This document shows positions 8,111 through 13,403 of a stretch of DNA of 21,146 nucleotides, in pieces; within the stretch, counting starts at the first letter, position 1, and each line of letters opens with the position of its first letter. The notes beneath the pieces were generated by a model, which worked only from the letters and a program-made list of their open reading frames with translations, was not told the DNA's origin and did not search any database. The position numbers were made by a program, and so were the translations under genes. Source of the stretch: a virus; the IMG/VR virus record IMGVR_UViG_3300030106_006532, positions 1 to 21,146 of that record; one strand, given 5' to 3'.

Positions 8111-8498
8111 TCCGCACAAAACTCTTTATCTGATACGAGGCTTGCCTGGATCAGGTAAGAGCACGTTGGCAAAGAGACTGGCTTCACGAGTGTTGATTGA
8201 GGCAGACACTTGGTTTTACGATCATGACGGTAATTACAACTTCGATCCCAAAGAGCTGCCCCAAGCTCACCACTATTGTGAAACGGTTACGTTACACGCG
8301 ATGGTGCATGGCGAGCCACAAATAGCGGTCGCTAACACATTTTCCCAAAAGTGGGAGATGGAGCCTTATCTACGACTCGCCGAAAAATACAACTACACCG
8401 TGAATATTATTGAGTGCCAAAACGATTATGGCTCTGTGCATGGTGTCCCGAGAGAAAATATCCAGGCGATGAAAGATCGATGGGAATCGATTGAGTGA
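8094..8498 (+). CDS. P-loop kinase-like protein (AAA_33 / polynucleotide-kinase-type)
   Basis: This 134-aa protein has a Walker A loop GLPGSGKST (residues 16-24), then IEADTW (35-40), where D38 sits where small kinases of this group carry a substrate-side acidic residue. The segment NYNFDPKELPQAHHYCE and the strand IAVANTFSQKWEMEPYLRLA match the NEDD4-binding-protein-2-like/AAA_33 family as I recall it. That family is related to the kinase domain of T4 polynucleotide kinase. It is short, a single kinase domain without a phosphatase half. The start overlaps the upstream gene by 17 nt. The substrate is unknown. It shares a transcript with a hammerhead ribozyme that leaves 5'-OH ends, which a polynucleotide kinase could phosphorylate; this link is speculative. 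Confidence 0.8.
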   Translation: MTKINNPHKTLYLIRGLPGSGKSTLAKRLASRVLIEADTWFYDHDGNYNFDPKELPQAHHYCETVTLHAMVHGEPQIAVANTFSQKWEMEPYLRLAEKYNYTVNIIECQNDYGSVHGVPRENIQAMKDRWESIE

Positions 8499-8647
8499 AA
8501 CAATCGCCCGAAGATCAAGTGCTCGATCTACTCCAGCTCGATACTGAGGATCGGAAAGAGCTGGCTATCTTACTCATACTATCCCTGCTTGATGACCTAA
8601 GCACTGCCCAAGTTCTTGAAATAGCTGAGATTCTCGGCAGAAAATAA
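8495..8647 (+). CDS. Short 50-aa protein, GTG start
   Basis: This short frame starts at a GTG in a GTGA overlap with the stop of the kinase-like gene and ends in TAA. The 50-aa product begins MKQSPEDQVLDLLQL and is highly helical and leucine-rich with acidic residues (ELAILLILSLLDDLSTAQVLEIAEIL is within residues 22-47, described rather than a known motif). It accounts for most of what would otherwise be a 230-nt gap. The overlap, composition and operon position support it. The family is not recognised, and no good terminator follows. Confidence 0.6.
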   Translation: MKQSPEDQVLDLLQLDTEDRKELAILLILSLLDDLSTAQVLEIAEILGRK

Positions 8648-8668
8648 TTTCATCTTTTTTGTCTACAG

Positions 8669-8701
8669 GTGTATACAACGACACGGAAATAGTAGTAGAA
8701 T
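8669..8701 (+). promoter_or_regulatory. Promoter B of the ACAACGACACGG family
   Basis: It has TATACA (8672-8677) as -35-like element, invariant CAACGACACGG to 8686, and TAGAAT (8696-8701) as -10 with 18-nt spacing. Immediately upstream GTCTAC (8661-8666) forms a near dyad with GTATAC. The leader after the -10 contains GCCAACAAAG and AAGGA before the ATG at 8731. Confidence 0.7.
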
Positions 8702-8730
8702 AACCCTGCCAACAAAGATAAGGAAAAAAC

Positions 8731-9198
8731 ATGAGTGCATTTCTAGTCAACGCGAACCACATTGCTGAGATAGTGAAGTTCGCAGAAAACAACCGGTTCG
8801 ACCACGCCTACAACTGTGCGACACAAACTCCGATCGATACCGATCCCAAGAAATTGGTCGCACTGTTAGCCCAGGCGAACATCGACAGCTTGGTTGCCAG
8901 GTACGGCGAAGATCCAAAAGACTTCGATGGATTCATCGAAAAGTGCTTGGCAAATCTTAAGTGGAGCACGGACGGAGTCGGCCAGAGCCTACTCACCGGA
9001 GTTGGTGTTTGCCAGCTCGACGCTGGAGACATTTACAACATGGTCACTTGCTGGGACTACCAATCTTGCGAGGTCGATAATTGGACGGGTACCGATGCCT
9101 ACTGGATTGGTGTTCGCATCAAAGACCTAGCCGCTAGGAAACTCGCCGAGAACGCGAGCGTCAAGTGGGAGTACTACCCGAATAAGGAGGTGGCGTAA
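8731..9198 (+). CDS. Conserved-looking phage early protein, unknown function
   Basis: This 155-aa protein begins MSAFLVNANHIAEIVKFAE, an N-terminus I recall from uncharacterised phage and cyanobacterial proteins. It has a helical N-terminal half and a second half with several aromatic residues and cysteines (VCQLDAGDIYNMVTCWDYQSCE, within about 93-114). It has no enzyme motif that I can name. AAGGA precedes the ATG, and promoter B lies directly upstream, so it is the first gene of its unit. It ends in a TAATG overlap with the next gene, which has a strong AAGGAGG. Confidence 0.8.
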   Translation: MSAFLVNANHIAEIVKFAENNRFDHAYNCATQTPIDTDPKKLVALLAQANIDSLVARYGEDPKDFDGFIEKCLANLKWSTDGVGQSLLTGVGVCQLDAGDIYNMVTCWDYQSCEVDNWTGTDAYWIGVRIKDLAARKLAENASVKWEYYPNKEVA

Positions 9199-9581
9199 TG
9201 AAGAAAGGAGACTACCTGATTTACGAGTGGGCGATCTACTTGGATTGCACAGAGACCCTGGAGGACGATGGATCAACTTCGATTGACTATGACGGTGATG
9301 TTGATTTCAACGATACCTATGCTTGTGTAGCGGGACGAGGTGATCCAGACGAGATCAATGTGATAGAGCTTCAGAGATCTCACCGCTCGGGTGAAGATGG
9401 AGATCTGATCGAAAGATACTACGCAGTGGTAAAGGACGGCGAGTTACCAGAGTTCTTTGACGGTACGCAGATTCACATACCGAAAAGGTTTCACAAAGAA
9501 GTAAAAAAATACCACGAGGAGCTAGACGCCTACACGGCGGCTGTATCCAAGAGAATATCGCAAATGAAAGGAGCCAGATAA
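9198..9581 (+). CDS. Acidic unknown protein
   Basis: This 127-aa protein starts at the ATG of a TAATG overlap behind AAGGAGG, a strong ribosome binding site. Residues 17-40 are very acidic (ETLEDDGSTSIDYDGDVDF) and the C-terminal third is a charged helix (RFHKEVKKYHEELDAYTAAV). The strongly acidic surface is common in small phage early proteins that inhibit host DNA-binding proteins, but nothing specific shows that here. It lies between two genes of the promoter B unit, with a TAATG link to the next gene. Confidence 0.75.
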   Translation: MKKGDYLIYEWAIYLDCTETLEDDGSTSIDYDGDVDFNDTYACVAGRGDPDEINVIELQRSHRSGEDGDLIERYYAVVKDGELPEFFDGTQIHIPKRFHKEVKKYHEELDAYTAAVSKRISQMKGAR

Positions 9582-9763
9582 TGGACAACTATTTAGCAGT
9601 CGGGATCGCAGAGGGGTTCGAGGAAGCAGAGAGCGAGGACCAGGTCATAGAGGCTTGGCAACACTTGGTCGATACGGGACTGGCCTGGACCCTGCAAGGT
9701 TCTTTCGGCAGGACGGCCCAAGCTTTGATCGACCAGGGCATCATAAATTCTGCCGGCTCGTAG
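9581..9763 (+). CDS. Small conserved phage protein (DUF7417-like)
   Basis: This 60-aa protein (MDNYLAVGIAEGFEEAESED...) has the pattern AEGFxEAxSExQVIEAWQHLxDTGLAWxLQGxFGRTA, which I recognise from a family of tiny proteins widespread in phages of diverse bacteria; the DUF number is from memory. The function is unknown. It starts in a TAATG overlap behind AAAGGAG and is the last gene of the promoter B unit, followed after 20 nt by an intrinsic terminator. Confidence 0.75.
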   Translation: MDNYLAVGIAEGFEEAESEDQVIEAWQHLVDTGLAWTLQGSFGRTAQALIDQGIINSAGS

Positions 9764-9769
9764 AATCAA

Positions 9770-9810
9770 TCCTCAAAAGGATCAAAAGGGAGTTTCGGCT
9801 CCCTTTTTTT
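9770..9810 (+). terminator. Intrinsic terminator with upstream repeat copy 1
   Basis: AAAAGGGAG (9784-9792) pairs with CTCCCTTTT (9799-9807) around a 6-nt loop, followed by a run of T ending at 9810. It is preceded by TCCTCAAAAGGATCAAAAGG (9770-9789), which recurs exactly at 10388-10407 before the second terminator. Confidence 0.85.
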
Positions 9811-9820
9811 ATTCGTATAT

Positions 9821-9852
9821 TTGTAGACAACGACACGGTAATTTGAGATACT
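9821..9852 (+). promoter_or_regulatory. Promoter C of the ACAACGACACGG family
   Basis: TAGACA (9824-9829) serves as -35, with invariant CAACGACACGG to 9838 and GATACT (9847-9852) as -10 with 17-nt spacing. The leader repeats GCCAACAAAG followed by AAGGAG, as in promoter B. Confidence 0.72.
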
Positions 9853-9881
9853 TTCTTCGCCAACAAAGTAAGGAGAAAGAA

Positions 9882-10121
9882 ATGGCTGATGAGAAAAGAA
9901 ATAATCTCGCAAAAGTAGCTGAGTTCATTGATTACGTTTTAGATTTCTACGGACCCGATTCAGAACTCTACCCAGAGCTAGCGTTCACTAGGCAAGAAGT
10001 TCTGTTTGCACTAGGTGCGGGACTGGTTGGAAATCGCTGGCTGAACGGACGTTTCGATGGTGACTCCGTTGACAGAGAATTGATCCGAGACTTGGTCTTA
10101 GAAATTAGGGAGGAGGCGTAA
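9882..10121 (+). CDS. Small helical phage early protein
   Basis: The ATG at 9882 has AAGGAG 6 nt upstream; a longer frame from 9843 would begin inside the promoter. The 79-aa product begins MADEKRNNLAKVAEFIDYVL and is acidic and helical (LIRDLVLEIREEA at the end). The family is not recognised. It is the first gene of the promoter C unit and overlaps the next gene by TAATG. Confidence 0.75.
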   Translation: MADEKRNNLAKVAEFIDYVLDFYGPDSELYPELAFTRQEVLFALGAGLVGNRWLNGRFDGDSVDRELIRDLVLEIREEA

Positions 10122-10381
10122 TGACTATCTACCACCATTACTTAGCAAACCCACCCGTTAGCCCCATCACTGGCCACCCAGATCGAGGTAGCACTGCTAG
10201 GGACGGATTCTGGGTTGGCTACAACGGTGGCCGAGCGGTAGGTCAGCCAGGTAGCGCAGCCCGATTAGCTTGGAAAGCTGGAGTCAAAGCCAAAAAGGAC
10301 GGTAACGAGAAAGCGATCCAAGCGAAAGAGAAGTTGAGTCGATTCAAGGAGAGGGTCCAATCAGAATTCGGCAAGCGATAA
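10121..10381 (+). CDS. Small basic phage protein
   Basis: This 86-aa protein starts in a TAATG overlap behind GGGAGGAGG. The N-terminal part is glycine/proline-rich with aromatics (HPDRGSTARDGFWVGYNGG, residues about 19-37) and the C-terminal part is a lysine-rich helix (KAKKDGNEKAIQAKEKLSRF). The basic helix could bind nucleic acid or an acidic partner, but the family is not recognised. It closes the promoter C unit, 20 nt before an intrinsic terminator. Confidence 0.75.
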   Translation: MTIYHHYLANPPVSPITGHPDRGSTARDGFWVGYNGGRAVGQPGSAARLAWKAGVKAKKDGNEKAIQAKEKLSRFKERVQSEFGKR

Positions 10382-10387
10382 AACTGT

Positions 10388-10427
10388 TCCTCAAAAGGAT
10401 CAAAAGGGGCTCTCGCCCCTTTTTTTT
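10388..10427. terminator. Bidirectional intrinsic terminator with repeat copy 2
   Basis: AAAAGGGGC (10402-10410) pairs with GCCCCTTTT (10415-10423) around TCTC, followed by T to 10427. The A-rich side makes it symmetrical, so it could also stop leftward transcripts. The leftward gene at 10400-10636 ends inside this hairpin. TCCTCAAAAGGATCAAAAGG at 10388-10407 matches the copy at 9770-9789. Confidence 0.85.
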
Positions 10428-10636
10428 CGCTCAGTCATGCGATGCACATATTCCATGTATGGCTCCCCGTACTTATCTTCCCACCACTGTTGCCAGCTCT
10501 TTTTACTAATCGGCGTCCTACGCTCCCGCTTATGATAAACGTCCCTGGCTGAATAGTATTTGATCTCAGCGGCCCAACGAGACTCTTGATCGTTATTTGA
10601 GTCAGACAATTCTAAACGCCGCACATACCATCGCAT
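10400..10636 (-). CDS. Small basic protein ending inside a terminator
   Basis: This 78-aa protein (MRWYVRRLELSDSNNDQESR...) is rich in tryptophan, arginine and lysine, with a helical segment SKKSWQQWWEDKYGEPYMEY at about 45-64. The family is not recognised. Its start overlaps the PAPS-reductase-like gene by 25 nt, so it is the last gene of the leftward replication operon. The final residues KKRGESPF and the stop are encoded by the stem, loop and T/A-runs of the bidirectional terminator, so gene end and transcript end coincide. A later start (GTG at 10624) is possible. Confidence 0.65.
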   Translation of the reverse strand: MRWYVRRLELSDSNNDQESRWAAEIKYYSARDVYHKRERRTPISKKSWQQWWEDKYGEPYMEYVHRMTERKKRGESPF

Positions 10637-11445
10637 TCATCCATGAAGGTGAAAGCGATTTGATCTTTGGCGGGATCCTCAAGATCGACTTGGTCTAGGG
10701 GAACCAGGCTACGGTGGACAAAAAGCTTTTGTTTGGTTCTGCCAAACCCTTCGCGTATGGCTGCATCTACAGCGATTGCGTCTTGCCATGATTCGGGATC
10801 GTCTTCTTTCATTTTTCGCCAGGTGGCGTTGTCATGATAGGGACAAAAAGTACAGGCGCTTTTCTGGGGCAACTCGTTATACCCGTTGTCTCGCATCCAC
10901 TCCAAGCAGTGGAGCCGTGTCATTCTCTTTTCGATTAGTGGCCAACGATTGTTGCACCACTTCTGAGGTGCATCTTTCATTCGCTGAATTTCATCCGTGC
11001 TGATACCTATCCATTGCTCTACGATTCCCTCGGGCATCCGTTGACGCGGTTGATAACCGGCTAGTTCCCTGATTTTTTTTTGAATGGGTTCGATTTTGTA
11101 TTCACGGGTGCATTGTCTTCTCAACAAACCCTCTCGTTCCCCAGATTCGGTTGAAGTATAAAATGGAGGTGGTGCCAATCTGTCACCCTCGTTGCCGGTC
11201 ATAACCGCCTCCCGTAGGTTTCCTTTCGTAACTTTAATCAACGGGAACGGGAGCTGGGTCTCAAGCCAGTCTAGCCAAGTATAAATATGTTTGGGCTCCG
11301 CTTGAGTATCGGCAAAGATCGCATAGTTGGGCATGGGCTCAATCTGCCCACGAGCAGCCATGAGTGCCATTGTGCTTGATTGCACCCCAGCACCCAGACT
11401 GATGACTACTAATTTTTTATCTGAGATCGCCAAGTTTAAATTCAA
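10612..11445 (-). CDS. PAPS-reductase-like PP-loop ATPase protein
   Basis: The product (277 aa from a TTG at 11445; 273 aa from a TTG at 11433) has an N-terminal PP-loop SLGAGVQSS (residues 16-24). That loop is typical of adenine-nucleotide alpha-hydrolase/PAPS reductase-like proteins, followed by a strand with FADTQAE. Conserved cysteines follow: C112 in RRQCTREYK, CTFC (198-201) in the ACTFCPYH block, and CDGMC (271-275) at the end, possibly a metal or Fe-S site. Such proteins are frequent in phages and are usually annotated as phosphoadenosine phosphosulfate reductase family. True sulfate reduction is doubtful; a role in nucleic acid sulfur chemistry or modification is a guess. No ATG start is available. 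The frame overlaps the end of the nuclease gene by 29 nt. Confidence 0.85.
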   Translation of the reverse strand: MNLNLAISDKKLVVISLGAGVQSSTMALMAARGQIEPMPNYAIFADTQAEPKHIYTWLDWLETQLPFPLIKVTKGNLREAVMTGNEGDRLAPPPFYTSTESGEREGLLRRQCTREYKIEPIQKKIRELAGYQPRQRMPEGIVEQWIGISTDEIQRMKDAPQKWCNNRWPLIEKRMTRLHCLEWMRDNGYNELPQKSACTFCPYHDNATWRKMKEDDPESWQDAIAVDAAIREGFGRTKQKLFVHRSLVPLDQVDLEDPAKDQIAFTFMDECDGMCGV

Positions 11446-12187
11446 CCTCCGAATCTAATCCGAAAGGTTTGAAGTTATCTTCTTGCTGGCACCTAAGCAA
11501 CTGAGCCATAGCTTGCTCATTACGACTGTCGCCGTAAGCGATCGCCTCATCGTCTAGGGTATAGACTGCGTATGGATATGGGTGAGCTTTCTCCTGGGCT
11601 AGGAAGTAAAACTTTTCTGTCGGCAAGCCAGCAGCTCGACAAGCCTGGATATAGTACGAGGCTTGCTGATAATACCGGAAGTTATTGATAGCCGCCAGGA
11701 AGCCACGAGGCGATGCGTCACGGCATGTTTTGAGATCCCAGATATCCGTGCCAGTGTGCCAGTCAAGTTTGGCTTTGCACGGCTGACCGCACCAGTAAAA
11801 ACAAATCGTTAGCTCTACACTGTGCTCGGGCTTGGGTACGAACTCCTCAACCACTGCTCGGCGGTCCATACAGGTATCATAGAGATCCTGCTTACAGGGC
11901 GTCTTATCACCGAGCCCCTCAAGCCAATCGGCGTATTCCTCTTTGCCGGCCTTGGTCCTACGATCGACTATTGGTTCGATCGCGAACTCATCCAGGAACT
12001 TCTCGTGCTCCAGGAACACAGTGTGTTGTACTCGGCCCTCCATCAATGCCGGCGACTCCTTATACTCCTGATACTTCCAAGTAAAAGGACACCTAACTAT
12101 ATCTGTTAGGTCATGAGATCGAATCGCGGGTATTGAGTCATAGGTCGGATAGTCTAAGTCTTCATAGACCCCTTCTTTAAAATCCAA
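11417..12187 (-). CDS. RecE-like PD-(D/E)XK exonuclease
   Basis: This 256-aa protein has the pattern of the RecE/exonuclease VIII C-terminal nuclease and related phage PDDEXK_1/DUF3799 proteins. It shows LTDIVRCPFTWKY (27-39), GRVQHTVFLE (51-60) with H55, KLDW with D142, IWDLKT giving D151-x-K153, and the YYQQASYYIQA helix (172-182). Such enzymes resect double-stranded DNA 5'-3' for recombination. No annealase of the RecT, Erf or Rad52 type is visible nearby, though the SSB-like protein is in the same operon. The start appears to be a TTG at 12187 with GGGGG upstream, overlapping the end of the small membrane protein gene. It lies in the leftward replication/recombination operon. Confidence 0.85.
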   Translation of the reverse strand: MDFKEGVYEDLDYPTYDSIPAIRSHDLTDIVRCPFTWKYQEYKESPALMEGRVQHTVFLEHEKFLDEFAIEPIVDRRTKAGKEEYADWLEGLGDKTPCKQDLYDTCMDRRAVVEEFVPKPEHSVELTICFYWCGQPCKAKLDWHTGTDIWDLKTCRDASPRGFLAAINNFRYYQQASYYIQACRAAGLPTEKFYFLAQEKAHPYPYAVYTLDDEAIAYGDSRNEQAMAQLLRCQQEDNFKPFGLDSEVEFKLGDLR

Positions 12188-12284
12188 AGTAACTGCCCCC
12201 TACAAAACCAATGACGAGCCCCAGGACCAGGGCAGATAAAACTGCCCAACCTGTATAGATCGGTAACCATACATATCTATTCAT
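12177..12284 (-). CDS. 35-aa single-span membrane protein
   Basis: The ATG at 12284 lies within the last codons of the DUF3310 gene, with AAGGA upstream, and the frame ends at 12177. The product is MNRYVWLPIY followed by a hydrophobic, glycine-rich segment (WAVLSALVLGLVIGFVGG, about 13-30), so a single membrane span with a short basic N-terminus. A longer frame to 12362 exists but would overlap DUF3310 extensively. The family is not recognised. Its position between DUF3310 and the nuclease, with overlaps on both sides, supports it as a real gene. Confidence 0.6.
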   Translation of the reverse strand: MNRYVWLPIYTGWAVLSALVLGLVIGFVGGSYFGF

Positions 12285-12537
12285 GAATGCGAGGATCCTT
12301 TCCACGAGCGAAGGAGGCATACCAATCCATCTTAGCCAAGTCCTGATCTTCTGCGTTGCCATCCTTCTTCCCTGCTCTCCAAAGATATTTGAAACTCGCT
12401 ATCTTGCAGTAAGTATTAACTGCATCCCTACCGAAAGCCGCAACCATTGCATCAATGCACTCTATCCCATTGTCAGATTTGTAATGAGATGGAGAGTTGA
12501 CGGGATCGGACTTCTTAGGTCTTCCGCGCTTTGCCAT
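12277..12537 (-). CDS. DUF3310 protein with AT-hook-like N-terminus
   Basis: This 86-aa protein contains the DUF3310 pattern: VNSPSHYKSDNGIECIDAM (13-31), then YCKIASFKYLWRAGKKDG (43-60) and DLAKMDWY (66-73). DUF3310 occurs in many phages; T7 gp1.7, a nucleotide kinase, contains a related domain, but this short form lacks an obvious P-loop. The first nine residues (MAKRGRPKK) resemble an AT-hook. The ATG follows a strong GAGGAG. A terminator-like hairpin with a T run lies just upstream of the ribosome binding site, which may tune expression relative to the SSB-like gene. Confidence 0.85.
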   Translation of the reverse strand: MAKRGRPKKSDPVNSPSHYKSDNGIECIDAMVAAFGRDAVNTYCKIASFKYLWRAGKKDGNAEDQDLAKMDWYASFARGKDPRIHE

Positions 12538-12548
12538 GTTATCTCCTC

Positions 12549-12582
12549 AAAAAAATGCGGCCATTAGCTGGTCCTGGACCGC
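12549..12582 (-). terminator. Candidate intrinsic terminator or attenuator before DUF3310
   Basis: Read leftward, GCGGTC (12582-12577) can pair with GGCCGC (12562-12557) around a 14-nt loop, followed by ATTTTTTT. It lies directly before the GAGGAG of the DUF3310 gene. A competing dyad, GGTCCAGGACC, overlaps the 5' arm. The stem is short with one G-T pair, so partial termination is more likely than full. Confidence 0.4.
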
Positions 12583-12636
12583 GCAGGAGTGCCAACTTAG
12601 CGTAAGGGTTGCCAACCAGCCTTAACCCGAGTGTAC

Positions 12637-13335
12637 CTAAAAAGGGATGTCATCCTCAAAGTCATCGTCATCATCATCATCCGATGAATCAGAGCCAGGG
12701 GCTGGTGGTGTGGGGCCGTCTACCTTTTTGGCTGCTTGCATCTCAAAGCATGGTTGCACCTTTCCATCATCGGAACCGGTAATGAGTTCTCGTTGGAAGG
12801 GCGCCAGCAGCTCTAACAGGTCACACATCTTTTTCGACTGGGCGTCCGACTGACCGGTGAACTCACGGATGTAATCTGCGAGTACGAACACCTCTTGTTC
12901 GTTTATGGTTGGCACTTTCTTAGGACCACCTTTGCTGGTCAAAACCGCATCGACCTTGTGACGATCGCCCGAGGTTCTGCCAACATCCAAGATACAGCTC
13001 ACGCCTAGTATCTTCTCGATGTCGAACTGTACGATCTCTTCCGTAGTGAACGGTTTACCGCGCCACTTCTCTAAATCTTTTTTCAGCCTTGAGTTGTCTC
13101 CTAACGAGCGAGTATAGGTGTGGCTAATCGTGATCGGCTTGTCATCGTCATCCCGCTCACCTTGCACTTCCCAGAAGATAGCAATCTTCTCTTGCTTCTT
13201 GGGTTCATCATTTTGGAACTGGTGCATGTTCGTACCTAGTTCCGCAATCATATAGGCTACTGCATCATGCAGACCTGGCTCTAGGTTAAAACTACCGCCA
13301 CCAGATCCAGAAGTTCCGCTTACATACATTGGCAT
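12637..13335 (-). CDS. Single-stranded DNA-binding-like protein
   Basis: This 232-aa protein ends in an aspartate run followed by DFEDDIPF, the acidic, aromatic-ended tail typical of SSB proteins, which recruits partner enzymes. The body contains strand-rich segments (KIAIFWEVQGE, PITISHTYTRSL, VSCILDVGRT) compatible with an OB-fold core, and a Gly/Ser-rich N-terminus. It is longer than E. coli SSB and does not match it closely, so it is a phage-type SSB-like protein rather than a clear orthologue. It starts at an ATG behind AGGA and is the first gene of the leftward operon with the RecE-like nuclease, divergent from the primase-helicase. The poly-Asp tail is encoded by a tandem GAT/GAC repeat. 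Confidence 0.7.
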   Translation of the reverse strand: MPMYVSGTSGSGGGSFNLEPGLHDAVAYMIAELGTNMHQFQNDEPKKQEKIAIFWEVQGERDDDDKPITISHTYTRSLGDNSRLKKDLEKWRGKPFTTEEIVQFDIEKILGVSCILDVGRTSGDRHKVDAVLTSKGGPKKVPTINEQEVFVLADYIREFTGQSDAQSKKMCDLLELLAPFQRELITGSDDGKVQPCFEMQAAKKVDGPTPPAPGSDSSDDDDDDDFEDDIPF

Positions 13336-13403
13336 TTTACTTGTCCTGTTTATAAAAAGTCAGTTAATCTTACACACTGTTCCAACATTTTGTAAATAAA
13401 CAA
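13336..13403. promoter_or_regulatory. Divergent promoter region, SSB-like / primase
   Basis: For the rightward primase gene, TTACAC (13370-13375) and TAAATA (13393-13398) are spaced 17 nt, placing the start of transcription at about the ATG (13404). Leftward, TTTATAAA lies before the AGGA of the SSB-like gene. The two divergent coding starts are similar as an inverted repeat (ATGCCAAyrTATGyAA). Confidence 0.45.

Noticed and set aside
8618-8665. CTGAG-ATT-CTCGG hairpin followed by a T run, as terminator of the ribozyme operon
   Set aside because: The T run lies about 20 nt after the stem, so it does not fit an intrinsic terminator.
12653-12685. Tandem trinucleotide repeat near the end of the SSB-like gene
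   Set aside because: It simply encodes the poly-aspartate tail expected of an SSB-like protein.
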